DNA from: Sepiola atlantica
Lineage: Eukaryota > Mollusca > Cephalopoda > Sepiida > Sepiolidae
Direction of reading: 5' to 3'
DNA: 64,000 nucleotides
Assembly (NCBI GenBank): GCA_963556195.1
Contig: OY744525.1
Span: 75,116,844-75,180,843 of the forward strand
A program made the translations under genes and the position numbers. The notes below the pieces were generated by a model. The model ran no database searches. It saw nothing but the letters and a program-made list of their open reading frames with translations, and had not been told where the DNA came from. Shown one piece after another: positions 10,792 to 20,811 of this stretch (within the stretch, counting starts at the first letter, position 1; every line of letters starts with the position of its first letter).

Positions 10792-10802
<11 letters not shown>
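10548..10802. mobile_element. Palindromic MITE-like element
   Basis: The left arm (10548 to about 10662) and the right arm (about 10690-10802) are reverse complements with few mismatches, starting TATATATTGAATTGGTTGAA on each side. The whole element can fold into one long hairpin with a loop near 10675. It lies between AT-rich flanks and (AT)n, so a TA target duplication is possible but cannot be told from the microsatellite. No coding capacity. Confidence 0.75.

Positions 10803-10839
<37 letters not shown>
10796..10839. repeat. (AT)n microsatellite
   Basis: About 22 TA dinucleotides at the right edge of the palindromic element. Confidence 0.95.
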
Positions 10840-10842
<3 letters not shown>

Positions 10843-11250
10843 ATTTCATTGGAAAATGATGGGGAGTGGGGAAACATAAAACGCTGAAAAAAAAAGAAGG
10901 AAAGAAACCAAAGGTTAGTATGATCCCCCCAATCCTTTCTAAAGAATAGACGGCTCAGTGTTTTCCAGTTTGTTTAAAACCGAAAACAAGCAAGTCAATC
11001 TCTAAATGGAAGTGAAACTTAAGTTGGGGAAGATGAAATAAGGGTGGGATTTGAAAGTGAATGAAGTCCTTCCAAGATTTAAAAACAAAACAATTTCGGA
11101 GGTCACGGTCAAAATAAAAGTGGGGTGTGGTATTCTTGGATGATATCTATTACCAAAAAATAAAAAAACAGGGCAGGACTCATCCATTCAACTAGCTAAA
11201 AGGCTAACATAACTGAGCTGGGATTCAACAAAACTAAGAACCACATACAC

Positions 11251-11879
11251 TATGCTCAGGCAGGGAACACATACTCATACCTCACTACTCCCAAGTGTGG
11301 AACACATTACCACGAGATTGCTTCCCTGTAGACTACAACACAAAATACGAGCTCGGTCTCATAATGTAAGTCTATTTGATCTTCTTAGCCAAAATAACAA
11401 CAAAGAAAAAAATGGATCTGTGGACAGCAAATCTAATCTTATGTCTATATTTACGTATACTCTATCCCTGATATTTAGCAACACTCAACTCATGGAGAAT
11501 GCCTACCAGATATATTCATGCAGAAGCCGATACGAATATAAGTTGACCTTGCTCTGCTTTATTTCTACAAAACATGCCAACATCCTAACCCTATGTATAA
11601 GACGAGCCATCTAATCAGCACATTCGATTCAGATGCCACAGTTTTGGACATTACGTAAAGTGGAGAATATTTTCAATTATTTATTTAAAAAAAAAAAAAG
11701 GTAAACAAATTTTACAAATTAGACACAAGGCCATCAAAAATGAGGTGAGTGTGGTTGGATCGTTGATCATCCTCTGACTATCCTACTCTTAACTAGACGC
11801 ATTTTGACCCATTTGTTCAAGCACTGTTCCTTTCGTTATTTCATCATTTTTTTCATAATTTTCGCTTCAGTAGTCACCA
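11251..11879. other. No gene recognised
   Basis: Spacer between repeat copies A and B. One frame at 11252-11614 stays open for 120 codons on the + strand, but no motif is recognised and it may be chance or a diverged LINE piece. Confidence 0.5.
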
Positions 11880-12026
11880 CAATACCACATATACTCTATG
11901 GACTATCCTACTGAAAATATGTTCAATGGTTTAAATTCAGTTTTATTTACAAAATATATTTACACTTTCATTGGAAAAAAGATGGGAAGTGGAACAAGGA
12001 AAACCCAACCCCAAAACAAAGAAACC
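11880..12026 (+). repeat. Unclassified interspersed repeat, copy B, left part
   Basis: Matches copy A from TATGGACTAT onward and continues after the outer Gypsy element at 22070. The last five bases (AAACC, 12022-12026) are the target duplicated by that element. Confidence 0.7.
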
Positions 12027-12244
12027 TGTTGTAAAGGTCATGATTGGCATAAATACGAAACTAACATAAAGGGAAGTAATCAGGTATTGACTATATACGA
12101 AAGTACGTATATAAGACGGGCAGTCATATCTGGAAGTGAGCAAAGAGTAAACGTCTCTACTTCCTACCGGATCCCTCCCTGTTAAACGCAAATCACTCGG
12201 CGTATTCTTAATTTAGTATGTCCTATGTAATTTAGGATATAACA
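12027..12244 (+). repeat. Outer element 5' LTR
   Basis: 218 bp, TG...CA ends. A TATA box (TATATAAG) is at 12108-12115, which would drive the genomic transcript. A GGAAGTGAGC/TACTTCC pair about 25 bases downstream could form a hairpin. No AATAAA was seen. Confidence 0.95.
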
Positions 12245-12245
12245 G

Positions 12246-12259
12246 TGGCGAACGAGGAT
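12246..12259 (+). promoter_or_regulatory. Primer-binding site of the outer element
   Basis: TGGCGAACGAGGAT starts one base after the 5' LTR, the expected place for a tRNA primer (3' CCA pairs with TGG). The inner element has the similar TGGCGACGAGGAC at the same offset. The tRNA species was not identified. Confidence 0.7.
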
Positions 12260-12915
12260 ATTTTTTTTTCTCTTAACAGAGATAAATTACCGTACTATTC
12301 AAGGATTTTTTTTTAAAAGAAAATTTGCAAGGACGGCAAGAAAAAAAGAAAAGAAAAAAAGTCGACACGTGCAAATTTTGCTACCTAAAGTAGTAAAAAT
12401 TACGGATTTCTTCGGTAAGAACTAACGGGAAAGTAAAGAAAATTGTACTCGAAACAATTTTAAGATAAAGTGAACTTTATCTGTATGTTGACGAAAAAAT
12501 ATTTGGGAAGCACAAGCTGAATTCGAAACCTGCACCGTGAGATTACGAATTTCAAAAGAAAAAAGTATGCTTACGATTTTTTTTTTCTTTAAACAATTCA
12601 GAAATTATTGTTATATATTTTTTTTTCTCTCTCCCAAGTGCAGCCGTATTTTTGTGAAAAATAATTGTTCATTGCTTTGTCTAAAGTAATTGGAACTATT
12701 TGTTGTGCGAATTTTGGAAACGTTTTATTGTCTGAAATTATTTTGTGAAAAAGTTTTACCTGGTAAAAGACTGTTGCTAAATTGTATAAACTTTGTGAAA
12801 CATTTATTTTTGCAAAAATTATGTTGCTAATTTACGAAAACGCATATTGACGAACTTTTTGTGAAATTATTGTTGTAAACTTTGGAAAGATATTTTGTAC
12901 TGTAATTAAGCTAAA
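12260..12915 (+). other. Untranslated leader of the outer element
   Basis: About 650 bases between primer-binding site and the Gag start, with A- and T-runs and several short TTTTGTGAAA-like repeats at 12650-12870. No frame or structured RNA recognised. Confidence 0.6.
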
Positions 12916-13575
12916 ATGGAGCAATTGGCTGAGTTGACGATGGCGTTAACTCTAAGTATACAGCAGCAACAACAACAACAGCTACAACAACAGCAACAAC
13001 AGCAACAGCAACAACAACAACAGCAACAACAACAGCTACAACAACAGCTATTGCAGCAGCAAGAATGGACACAAAAAACTTTAGAGGCACAACAAGAGCA
13101 AACAAAAATACTTCAACGCCAAATGTTAACGCAACAAAAGAATTTTGAAAAATTAATTCAAACGTCGACAGATGGGAAGAAAACTAATTTTTCTGCAGAG
13201 GGTATTTCAAATTCTTTGTCAGAATTTCACTACTCTCCCGATACTGGCGTTACATTTCCAGCATACTATAGAAGGTACGAAACAGTTTTTACAAAAAGAT
13301 GTTCGGACTGGACCGACGAAGAAAAAGTTACGCTGTTACTACAAAAACTGGGGACGGACGAAAACACCAAGTATGCTAATTTAATTTTACCCAAAAAACC
13401 GGAGGAAGTGAATTTTGAAGAGACAATCAATACCTTATCTAGAATATTTGATAAAAGAGACAGCCTTTTTCATTCTAGATATAAATGTTTAAATTTACAG
13501 AAGTCGGAATCTGAAGACTATTTAGAATATGCATGTACGGTAAATTGCTTATGTGAATCATTTAAATTAAATTAA
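12916..13575 (+). pseudogene. gag: Outer element Gag, N-terminal and capsid region
   Basis: Starts ATGGAGCAATTG after the long leader. Residues about 16-48 are almost pure glutamine from CAG/CAA codons, followed by a coiled, Q-rich helix to about residue 75. The capsid-like part contains a FSPD-like start and YRRYETVF, LLLQKLG and YANLILP blocks typical of Gypsy Gag. The frame ends at TAA 13573-13575. The next codons continue the same frame with FKCLIFVQGLTAPRDKDVRS up to 13666, so this is one nonsense change and not a natural Gag end. The parent protein would be a fused Gag-Pol. The polyglutamine stretch is unusual and probably a repeat expansion. Confidence 0.85.
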
Positions 13576-15321
13576 ATTTCGGCAGATTTATTTAAATGTT
13601 TAATCTTTGTACAAGGACTCACAGCACCAAGGGACAAAGATGTCAGATCCCGGATCCTGACAATTATGGAGTCGGACCCGAATGTAACTTTACAAAAAGT
13701 AACCAAGGAGTGTCAACGTCTCATTAATATCAAAAGAGACAACACCCGCATTGAAGAAGAAAGCGTTTACAAGATACAACATGTAAAAAGGCAAAGGACC
13801 TCTAGAACATACAAGACCCAGGAACAAAAGACTCCCAGAATGTACAAGGACCAAAGTTGTGAATGCTGCGGAAGTACAAGACACACCAAAAAGATCTGCT
13901 GGTTCAGGAATAGGATATGTTACGAATGTGGATTCAAAGGCCACAAGGGAACATATTGTAACCAGAAGAAAAAACGAAGGACTGACAAAGTTAATACGCT
14001 TCGCACAAGGAAAGAGAAAACCTGCGAAAGGCGTAAATATGTCGATGTAAAGATAAATGGACATCCTGTAACATTACTCCTGGATAGTGGTGCGGACATT
14101 AGCATTATAGATGAAGATATCTGGAGAAGGATCGGTCGACCTGAACTAAGAGAAACCAGCAAGATGGCGAAGAGTGTGTGCGGCAAAAGGTTGGAATTCA
14201 AAGGAGAACTGAGGTGCAATGTGTCATTTGGTGGTCAAACACACAAGTCCAAAGTGTACGTAGTACCAGCAAGGAACACAAGTCTATTTGGAGTGGATTG
14301 GATTGTCCTGTTCAACTTATGGGAACGACCGGTTAATTCTTTTTGTAATAGGTTGACCACAGAGAAATCAAACCAAATAGAAGACTTCATGGACGATTTA
14401 AATGCAGAATTCCCAAAAGTTTTTGCCGAAAAACTTAGATACTGTGTGAAAACAGAAGCAAAATTTGAGGTGAAGAAAAATGCCACCCCAGTGTTCAAAC
14501 CTAAAAGAAATGTACCTTTTTCATCGATGGACGCAATAGAGAAGGAGTTGGAGAGACTTCAACAATTAGACATCATTGAAAAGGTTGACCACACGGATTG
14601 GGCAAGTCCGACGGTATATGTGAAGAAAAAGAATAACAAAATAAGAGTCTGTGCTGACTTTTCGACGGGCCTTAATGACTGTTTGCAGGACCACAATTAC
14701 CCCCTTCCGTCGGCAGAAGATCTATTCTCAAAACTAAACGGAGGAAAATTTTTTTCCAAAATAGACCTCTCAGATGCATACTTGCAAATCAAAGTTAATG
14801 ACGAATGTTCAAAGTACCTGTGCATTAACACGCATAAGGGTATTTTTAAACTAAAAAGACTTCCGTTCGGATTAAAGGTCGCCCCTGCTCTGTTTCAACA
14901 GGTTATGGATACGATGCTCACAGGATTGGAATTTTCAATGGCATATCTTGACGATATCCTGATAAAGAGCAGAAATTTGCATGAACACAATAAGCATGTC
15001 AGAGAAGTATTTAAGAGAATAGAGGAGTTTGGTTTCAGATTGAGCCCGGAGAAATGCGATTTCTTTATGGAAAGGATCAGATACCTTGGTCAAATAATCG
15101 ACAAAGAGGGACGAAGACCAGATCCACAACGGGCCGAAGCAATTGAAAAGATGCCTGCTCCAGACTCAGTACCGAAGCTACAATCATTTTGGGGATTGGT
15201 TCAATATTACGCGATATACATACCTAATGTGCATAATTTGAGAGCTCTTCTTAACGAGTTACTAAAAAAGGTAGTAAATGGAGTTGGAATAAGGAATGTG
15301 AATCTGCCTTCCAAAACTTAA
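13576..15321 (+). pseudogene. pol: Outer element Gag C-terminus, protease and reverse transcriptase
   Basis: Counting from the methionine at 13666, residues 65-78 and 85-98 are two CCHC knuckles (C-x2-C-x4-H-x4-C) for RNA binding. The aspartic protease has DSG at 140-142. The reverse transcriptase has RVCADFS at 327-333, FSKIDLSDAYLQI at 363-375, LPFGL at 399-403 and the catalytic YLDD at 427-430 (14944-14955), all intact. The connection domain has YLGQIIDKEG. The frame is lost near 15270, where one base is missing in an A/G run, so the last ~15 codons before the stop at 15321 are out of frame. The enzyme would copy the element RNA in virus-like particles. Intact catalytic residues show that decay began recently relative to most repeats here. 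Confidence 0.9.
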
Positions 15322-15567
15322 GAAATGTCTACTATCAGACTTGGCATTAGCGCATTTTGATCCAGACAAGGAGTTAGTACTAGCAACGGATGCCAGTGAT
15401 TACGGCGTTGGCGCTGCATTACTCCATAAGTATGAGGATGGAACAACAAAAGCAATCGCTCATGCATCAAGAACTTTGGATGCAGCTGAGAAAAACTATA
15501 GCCAGATTGAAAAGGAGACTCTGTCGATAATATTTGGAGTCAAAAAGTATAACGATTTCTCCATGGA
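15322..15567 (+). pseudogene. pol: Outer element RNase H, first part
   Basis: After a second missing base near 15322 the frame resumes with ALAHFDPDKELVLATDASD, containing the first catalytic aspartate, then YGVGAALL and the KNYSQIEKETLSIIFGVKK block with the catalytic glutamate. A third 1-nt loss near 15562, in a T-run, shifts the frame again. It degrades the RNA strand during reverse transcription in the parent protein. The frame following 15567 in this phase ends at a stop at 15602-15604 and is not real coding sequence. Confidence 0.85.
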
Positions 15568-16107
15568 CGGACCTTCACATTGCAAACAGACCATAAACCC
15601 TTGATTACGATATTTGGATCAAAGAAAGGCATTCCTAAGCATACCGCAAATCGACTACAGCGATGGGCTGTAACTCTCTTAAACTATCAGTTTAAGATGG
15701 AGCATGTGTCATCGAAAAAGTTAGGACACGCGGATGCACTATCAAGGTTGATTCCAAAAAGAAACGAAAGTTTCGAAGAGACAGTAATTGCTGCTCTTAA
15801 AGATGAAAGCGAATGTACAAGTTCAATGTGTAATATGATACGTGAACTTCCAATAACCCTTGAAGAGATTAAAAGAGAAGCTGAAAAAGACATTTTCATA
15901 AAGAAAATGAAAACTCAATTAGGACTAAGGGAAAAAAGTAACAAAGTAGGACAAACTACATTTTTTTCAATTTGTGAAGGTGTACTTATGTATGCTGATA
16001 GAATCGTAATTCCACAGGCATTACGAAGGAAAATATTAATGGAATTCCATACAGGTCATCCTGGCATTTCAAGAATGAAATCCTTAATTAGAGGATACGT
16101 ATGGTAT
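15568..16107 (+). pseudogene. pol: Outer element RNase H end and integrase N-terminus
   Basis: Continues with LQTDHKPLITIFGSKKG, the terminal RNase H aspartate, then HVSSKKLGHADALSRLIP, the linker typical of Gypsy Pol. It ends with the HH half of the integrase zinc finger: FHTGHPGISRMKSLIRGYVW. The frame then meets the LTR of the inner element. The CC half of the finger follows at 20847-20858, beyond the inserted element. The reading is open from 15568 to the insertion. Confidence 0.9.
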
Positions 16108-16108
16108 G
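16104..16108 (+). repeat. Left GTATG flank of the inner element
   Basis: GTATG lies directly before the inner LTR and again after it at 20812-20816. A further GTATG precedes it at 16099-16103. Confidence 0.85.
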
Positions 16109-16327
16109 TGTGATGGTCCAAGTAGTAAGTAACCGATACTTGCTAGATATCGGTTATTACTATGGCAAGGTTGCAAGATGGACGGGGATTAGCGAAAGAG
16201 AGAGAGAGACGAACGAACAAAGATGGTGCTCGGTGAATATCAGACTGAGAAAAACCCGGATGTCGCCAGGGGCCGTAACTCCTGTGACACCTGCGGTAAT
16301 CTCCCTTTATTTGTTAAGGACATTACA
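16109..16327 (-). repeat. Inner element 3' LTR
   Basis: 219 bp. It contains a 9-bp perfect inverted repeat, TAACCGATA and TATCGGTTA, at 16130-16138 and 16148-16156, present in both LTRs. Next to it at 16328-16361 is a nearly pure A/G tract on the minus strand, the polypurine tract position. Confidence 0.95.
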
Positions 16328-16331
16328 ATGC

Positions 16332-16362
<31 letters not shown>

Positions 16363-16494
16363 TTCATCGAAGAGTTTGTTCATGCGTGATGTGACTGGAG
16401 TGTTTACGTTGCTGAGTCCGAGGGAAACATCTGTCAACCTAAGTGAAAGAAAATGATAATTATGCATTATTATGTACAGGGGTATTTGTAGCAT
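16328..16494 (-). other. Polypurine tract and 3' untranslated part of inner element
   Basis: On the minus strand the A-rich purine tract directly precedes the 3' LTR, as needed to prime plus-strand synthesis. The rest (about 16362-16494) separates it from the end of the integrase frame. Confidence 0.7.
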
Positions 16495-18083
16495 TTAGTA
16501 ATCAAATCTTTTGGGTGACCGTCTTGTGCGGCCTGAGCGTCTGAGGTTTGAAGGGTGTTGTCCCTGGTGTTTTTTAGATTTTGGTGATGCTGTCACATGC
16601 GTGTGTCCCTCATCTTCAGATGAGGAGTATTCAGGTACGTCGTGTGTGAAGTTTCTTAGTGGCTTAGGGATTTTTTTGAAGAAGCTGGCATTTCTTGTAA
16701 TTTGGTTGCCCTTGTGTGATGCAGTAATCATGGATCCCTTTTTCTTTGTTATGGTTAATGGATTAGGTTGATAGGGGGTGTGTGCCTTTGAAATGTGGTC
16801 GCTTTTTACAATGACGGTGTCACCCACACTCAGATTATTGGGTTTTACGTATGCTTTTCTGTCAGCATATTTCTTTATTGTTTCCTTGGCTTGGGTGTCA
16901 CGTACCCTAATGCTATGGTCTCCAGCTATAGGTGTAACTAGGTGTGGCAGGCGGTTTTTTATGGTCCGGCCAAATAGGATTGAGGCTGGAGAAACACCGG
17001 TGGTGCAGTGTGGTGTCGTTCGGTAATCTAATAGGAATTTGAATAGCTCCTGCTTCCAGCTTTGACCTTTGATTAGGGCGGCCTTGATGGATTTTTTTAC
17101 AGTGCGCATGAAGCGTTCTGTTTCTGCATTGGCCTGGGGCCATAAAGGTGTTATCTTCCTGTGTCTGAAACCGGTGATGGAGGCGTAGTCTTTGAAATCA
17201 TAGCTGTTGAATGGTGGGCCATTGTCTGTTTTGAGGGATACTGGTACTCCGAATTCGGCGAATATTTTGTCTAAACGGGGTATGACTGAGTTTGTTGAGA
17301 TAGAGTCCAGGATATCGACAACAACGTAGCGTGAGTATTCATCTGTGACAACAAGAAGATATTTCCCATTCTGGAGATGTCCAAAGTCAGCGCTAACCTC
17401 TGTCCACGGGGCTGCTGGTAGCGGGGACATTTTCTGTGGCTCCCTTGCCGTTTTGTGAGTGCTGATCTGACAGGTATGACAGTTCCTGATATTTTCTTCT
17501 ACCAAAGGCTGCATGTTTTTAAACCAGACTTTTTCCCGGAGGAGGGCCATGGATTTCACGACGCCTTGATGACCGGCATGGGCTATTTTGGCAGCTCTGT
17601 TTTGTAGCGTCTCAGGTAGCACTATCCGGCGCCCTTTCAGAATGATGCTGTCCTCATGTGCTAGTGATAGTTCATCACGGTTGTCATGCAGGGTGAGAAA
17701 TGTGGCTTTGTTTATGCCATCATTGGCACCCTGCCATTTGTTGGTGAGAATAGCTTGAATGACTGTAGTGAGTGTCTTGTCTTTTGCAGTTTCCGTTGCA
17801 ACTTCATCAATTGTCATTGCTTTGGGGGTTGACGTTGAGAGAATATAGTTTATATACTCCTCCGCTATTTTCTGCTCCCTGTTGCTTGGAGGTAGATGTA
17901 TTGGATGGCGGCTGAGGTAGTCAGCTGGGTTGTCATGACCTGGTCGGTATGTGACAGTCATATTGTATGGTTGTGTTCTCAAAACCCAACGTTCGATGCG
18001 CGCTGATAGTTGGGAGCGAGTGTTATTAAAGATTGATCTTAAGGGTTTATGATCTGTATGAACAGTAAATGGGGCCCCAAAGA
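16495..18083 (-). pseudogene. pol: Inner element RNase H end and integrase
   Basis: Read on the minus strand from the frameshift near 18083. It starts with the HTDHKPL-type RNase H end and a VTYRPGHDNPADYLSRHP linker. Counting from the methionine at 17982, the integrase zinc finger is H135, H138, C168, C171; the catalytic core has D199 (SADFGHL), D253 (KTDNGPPF) and a glutamate at 287 or 289. The C-terminal region is basic and ends with RRSGRTRRSPKRFDY. All catalytic residues are present over 495 codons with no stop. It would insert the DNA copy into the host genome. The only break is the frameshift upstream. Confidence 0.92.
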
Positions 18084-19880
18084 TATATATATATGAATGT
18101 GTTCACATGCCCACGTGATGGCGAGTGCCTCCCGCTCTGTTTGAGAGTATCTTTGTTCAACTGTGGATAGTGCTCGGCTTGCAAATTGTACTACCCGCCC
18201 GTCTTGTGATAATACAGCAGATATGCCTACAGGACTTGCATCGGTATATATTTCAGTGTGTTTGTTAGGATCGAAGTAGGCAAGTGAGCATGCTTTGCTC
18301 AAGGCCTCCTTGAGGTTTTTTAAACATTCAGTGTGGCGCTCAGTCCAGGACCACTGCGTGTTTTTTTTTGTTAACTGACGTAGTTCATAAGTCAGGGTTG
18401 CGTAGTCTGGAATGAATTGTGCACCGCAAAAGTTAGTCATCCCCAACAAACTTCTGACTTCTGATGCGTTTTTGGGGTCTGGTAATTCGAAGATTGTTTT
18501 TATTTTAAAGTTACTTGGGCTGATGCCCTCATTACCGAATGTGTGTCCGAGGAATTCCAATGACCTCTTGTTGTATTGATATTTGCTGCTATTCAGTGTT
18601 AGGCCTTTTCCGCGTAGTCGTTGAAATACTTTCTGGAGGTTTTGGTCATGGTCTTGCTGGTCCGATCCAAAGCAAAGAATATCATCACTGATGTTGATGG
18701 CCCTCTCAATCCCTGCGAGTGCTTGGCTAATCTCTTCCTGAAATATTTCACTGGCGGAGTTGACACCGAAGAATAGTCTTTTGTATCTATATAGGCCCAG
18801 GTGTGTTGCGAACGTGGTAATGTAGCGGGACTCTTCAGCTAGTTCCAACTGGTTGTAGCCCTGATTGAGGTCTAACTTGCTAAAGACACTGGCTCCCGAT
18901 AGAATGGCTTTCAGCTCATCAAGTGTGGGGGTAGGGTGACGTTCCCTTTCGATGGCTTTGTTTGCCGCTCTCATATCAATGCAAACTCTGATTTTGCTTT
19001 GGTCTTTCTTAGGTACCACCACAATAGGCGATACCCACGGGGTCGGTCCTTCTGCTTTTTCAATCACCCCCAGTTCCTCGTCTTTCTGTATTAGCTCTTC
19101 TATGTCCTTCCTTACATGAAAGGGGGCTCTGCGGTATCTCTGAGCGATGGGTGGTATATTTTCATTTATGTGCAAATGGACTTTTTTTTCTTTAAGTTTA
19201 CCTAAGCCATTGAATAGGTCTGCATAGTCCTCCAGAAGCTTAAGAGTTGTCTGCGGGATTTGTGTGTCAGAGTTGCTGATGTGGTTAACTGGGAGCTTTT
19301 TTGCTGATAAAAGTTTAAGCTTTTCACATGTTTCCCAGCCGATGATAGGTTTTTCTGGGCTTTTTATTACATGTACATCAGCTTGGCAGGAGGTGCCCCC
19401 AAACTCTAGGAGAGTCCTAAATTGACCTAGAACTGGAGTAGTTTGCTTGACACCAAATCCAGATATCACAGTTTTTGTCGGTCGGAGACAGGGTGTCGGT
19501 TTTAAACACTTGAAATCTGCCTCAGACAAAATGTTAATAGTGGCTCCTGAGTCAGCTAACACATTGAATATTTGGTGGCTACTGCCAAAAGATACATCAA
19601 AACAGGGAAGGTTTTTCATCTTACCTGTATGGAACACATATTCTGTGTCACTGCCGCTGGTTGAGTCTTCGATGCAGTTCACCGGTCGGTGACTGGTTTG
19701 GGCTTCTGGGCGTGGAGGGCGATTTGCTCCACGTTGTCTGTTCTCGTTGTTCATTTTACTAAAACAGACAGAGGTGAAGTGCCCCCATCTCCGGCAATAA
19801 GTGCATTGGCTCTGGAATGCTGGGCAAGACGTTGGTCCTCGTTCATGTGGGTATTTTATGTTGCAATTCCTGCACTGAAT
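18039..19880 (-). pseudogene. pol: Inner element zinc knuckles, protease, reverse transcriptase and RNase H
   Basis: From about 19880 the frame encodes a CRNC-x-H-x-C finger and a canonical CTYCRRWGHFTSVC knuckle, then from the methionine at 19754 the protease DSG at residues 68-70 and the reverse transcriptase with RVCIDMR (256-262), FSKLDLNQGYNQL, LFFGV (327-331) and ISDD (355-358). RNase H has D505 in YTDAS and E542 in QTEREALA. The frame is lost after residue ~555 at a TA run (about 18081-18093) that has altered length, and stops at 18039. The ISDD variant of the catalytic box and the serine before DD are as seen in one invertebrate Gypsy clade. The break at the knuckle start is a 1-nt deletion relative to Gag. 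Confidence 0.9.
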
Positions 19881-20491
19881 TTGTCGCGTGTCTGTCGCTC
19901 GTACGTGACTTTGTTTACTACTGCAGTAGTCGTCCGTATTGTCGCGTCCTCTAAACGCATTTGTTGTAGGTGTGCTGTTATTGTTTCCGTCATCCTGGCA
20001 TAATTTATCAGGTCGTGTAGTGGCATGTTAGAGTTTATAAAGCCCTTTTGCCGGACCTTATCTGATGAACAGCCTGTTATCAGTTGAGATTTTATCTCAG
20101 CGTTTGCGTCTGCAAAGTGGCACGTAGCTGCTGCTTCTTTCAATTTTCGGTAGAAATCCTCTACATTCGGCGTGGTTTGTTTGATGTTACGGAATGCAAA
20201 CCGGTTGTATTCCGTGTTATTTTGGGGGTTGAAATGAGCCTGTACGGCCGAGGCGAGTTTGTCGAAGTGGGTTTCGTTTTCTACTGGTGTGGTCTGTTCG
20301 GCTGGCAATTCGTCAATGAGGTCGTTCATCGCCTCACCAACAAACGTTAGCAAAATTGCTTTTTGTCTTTTATCACTCTCTATGTCGTGGGCGATAAAAT
20401 AGTTTCTCAATCTGCTAATGTATTTCGTCCATCTTGCTGCTTTGGCTTCTGACTCACAGTCGAATTCCGGGTAGTGAGGTAAAGCGGCCAT
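19856..20491 (-). pseudogene. gag: Inner element Gag
   Basis: I take the start as the ATG at 20491 (MAALPHYPEFDCESEAKAAR); an upstream in-frame ATG at 20605 lies inside the LTR and is unlikely. The frame contains WTKYISRLRNYFIAHDI and FRNIKQTTPNVEDFYRKLKE, the capsid pattern of Gypsy Gag. It ends at 19856 just after the point where a base is missing in an AAA run (about 19880), which puts the knuckles in another frame. Gag forms the particle and binds the genomic RNA. Confidence 0.85.
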
Positions 20492-20592
20492 GTTTGTTTT
20501 GCAACACGTGGGACTGTTTGTTGTTGTTTTTTTTTTTCTCTTGTGTTTTCTTGTGTCTATTTTTTTGTAAATATCTCTGTCCTCGTCGCCAA
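20492..20592 (-). promoter_or_regulatory. Primer-binding site and leader of the inner element
   Basis: On the minus strand the sequence after the 5' LTR is T then TGGCGACGAGGACAGAG (20591 downward), the primer-binding position, followed by about 80 A-rich leader bases up to the Gag start. The short leader contrasts with 650 bases in the outer element. Confidence 0.75.
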
Positions 20593-20811
20593 TGTGATGG
20601 TCCAAGTAGTAAGTAACCGATACTTGCTAGATATCGGTTATTACTATGGCAAGGTTGCAAGATGGACGGGGATTAGCAAAAGAGAGAGAGAGACGAACGA
20701 ACAAAGATGGTGCTCGGTGAATATCAGACTGAGAAAAACCCGGATGTCGCCAGGGGCCGTAACTCCTGTGACACCTGCGGTAATCTCCCTTTATTTGTTA
20801 AGGACATTACA
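20593..20811 (-). repeat. Inner element 5' LTR
   Basis: 219 bp, identical to 16109-16327 except one base by my reading. Followed at 20812-20816 by GTATG. Confidence 0.95.

Larger units (their letters stand above)
10330..11250 (+). repeat. Unclassified interspersed repeat, copy A
   Basis: Left part 10340-10396 matches 11893-11960 and right part 10840-11250 matches 11965-12026 plus 22075-22430. Copy B is the sequence into which the outer Gypsy element inserted. Copy A carries an internal AT-rich insertion (10397-10839) containing a palindromic MITE. No reading frame is conserved between the copies. Nature unknown; perhaps a non-autonomous element. Confidence 0.7.
16109..20811 (-). mobile_element. 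Inner Ty3/Gypsy LTR retrotransposon, nested in outer integrase
   Basis: It is flanked by 219-bp LTRs (16109-16327 and 20593-20811) with TG...CA ends that differ at one position (G/A, 16196 region versus 20680 region). GTATG occurs on both sides. Gag, knuckles, protease, reverse transcriptase, RNase H and integrase lie in that order on the minus strand. The ISDD in place of YxDD and the SGF-like protease context resemble the C-clade Mag-like elements of invertebrates; this clade assignment is from memory. Only two frameshifts separate it from a full-length Gag-Pol, so it is a recent insertion. Confidence 0.95.

Noticed and set aside
11252..11614. 120-codon + strand frame
   Set aside because: No motif recognised and no second copy with a conserved frame in the window; kept as unassigned.
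12911..13105. Alanine/valine-rich minus-strand frame
   Set aside because: It is the antisense of the polyglutamine codons of Gag.
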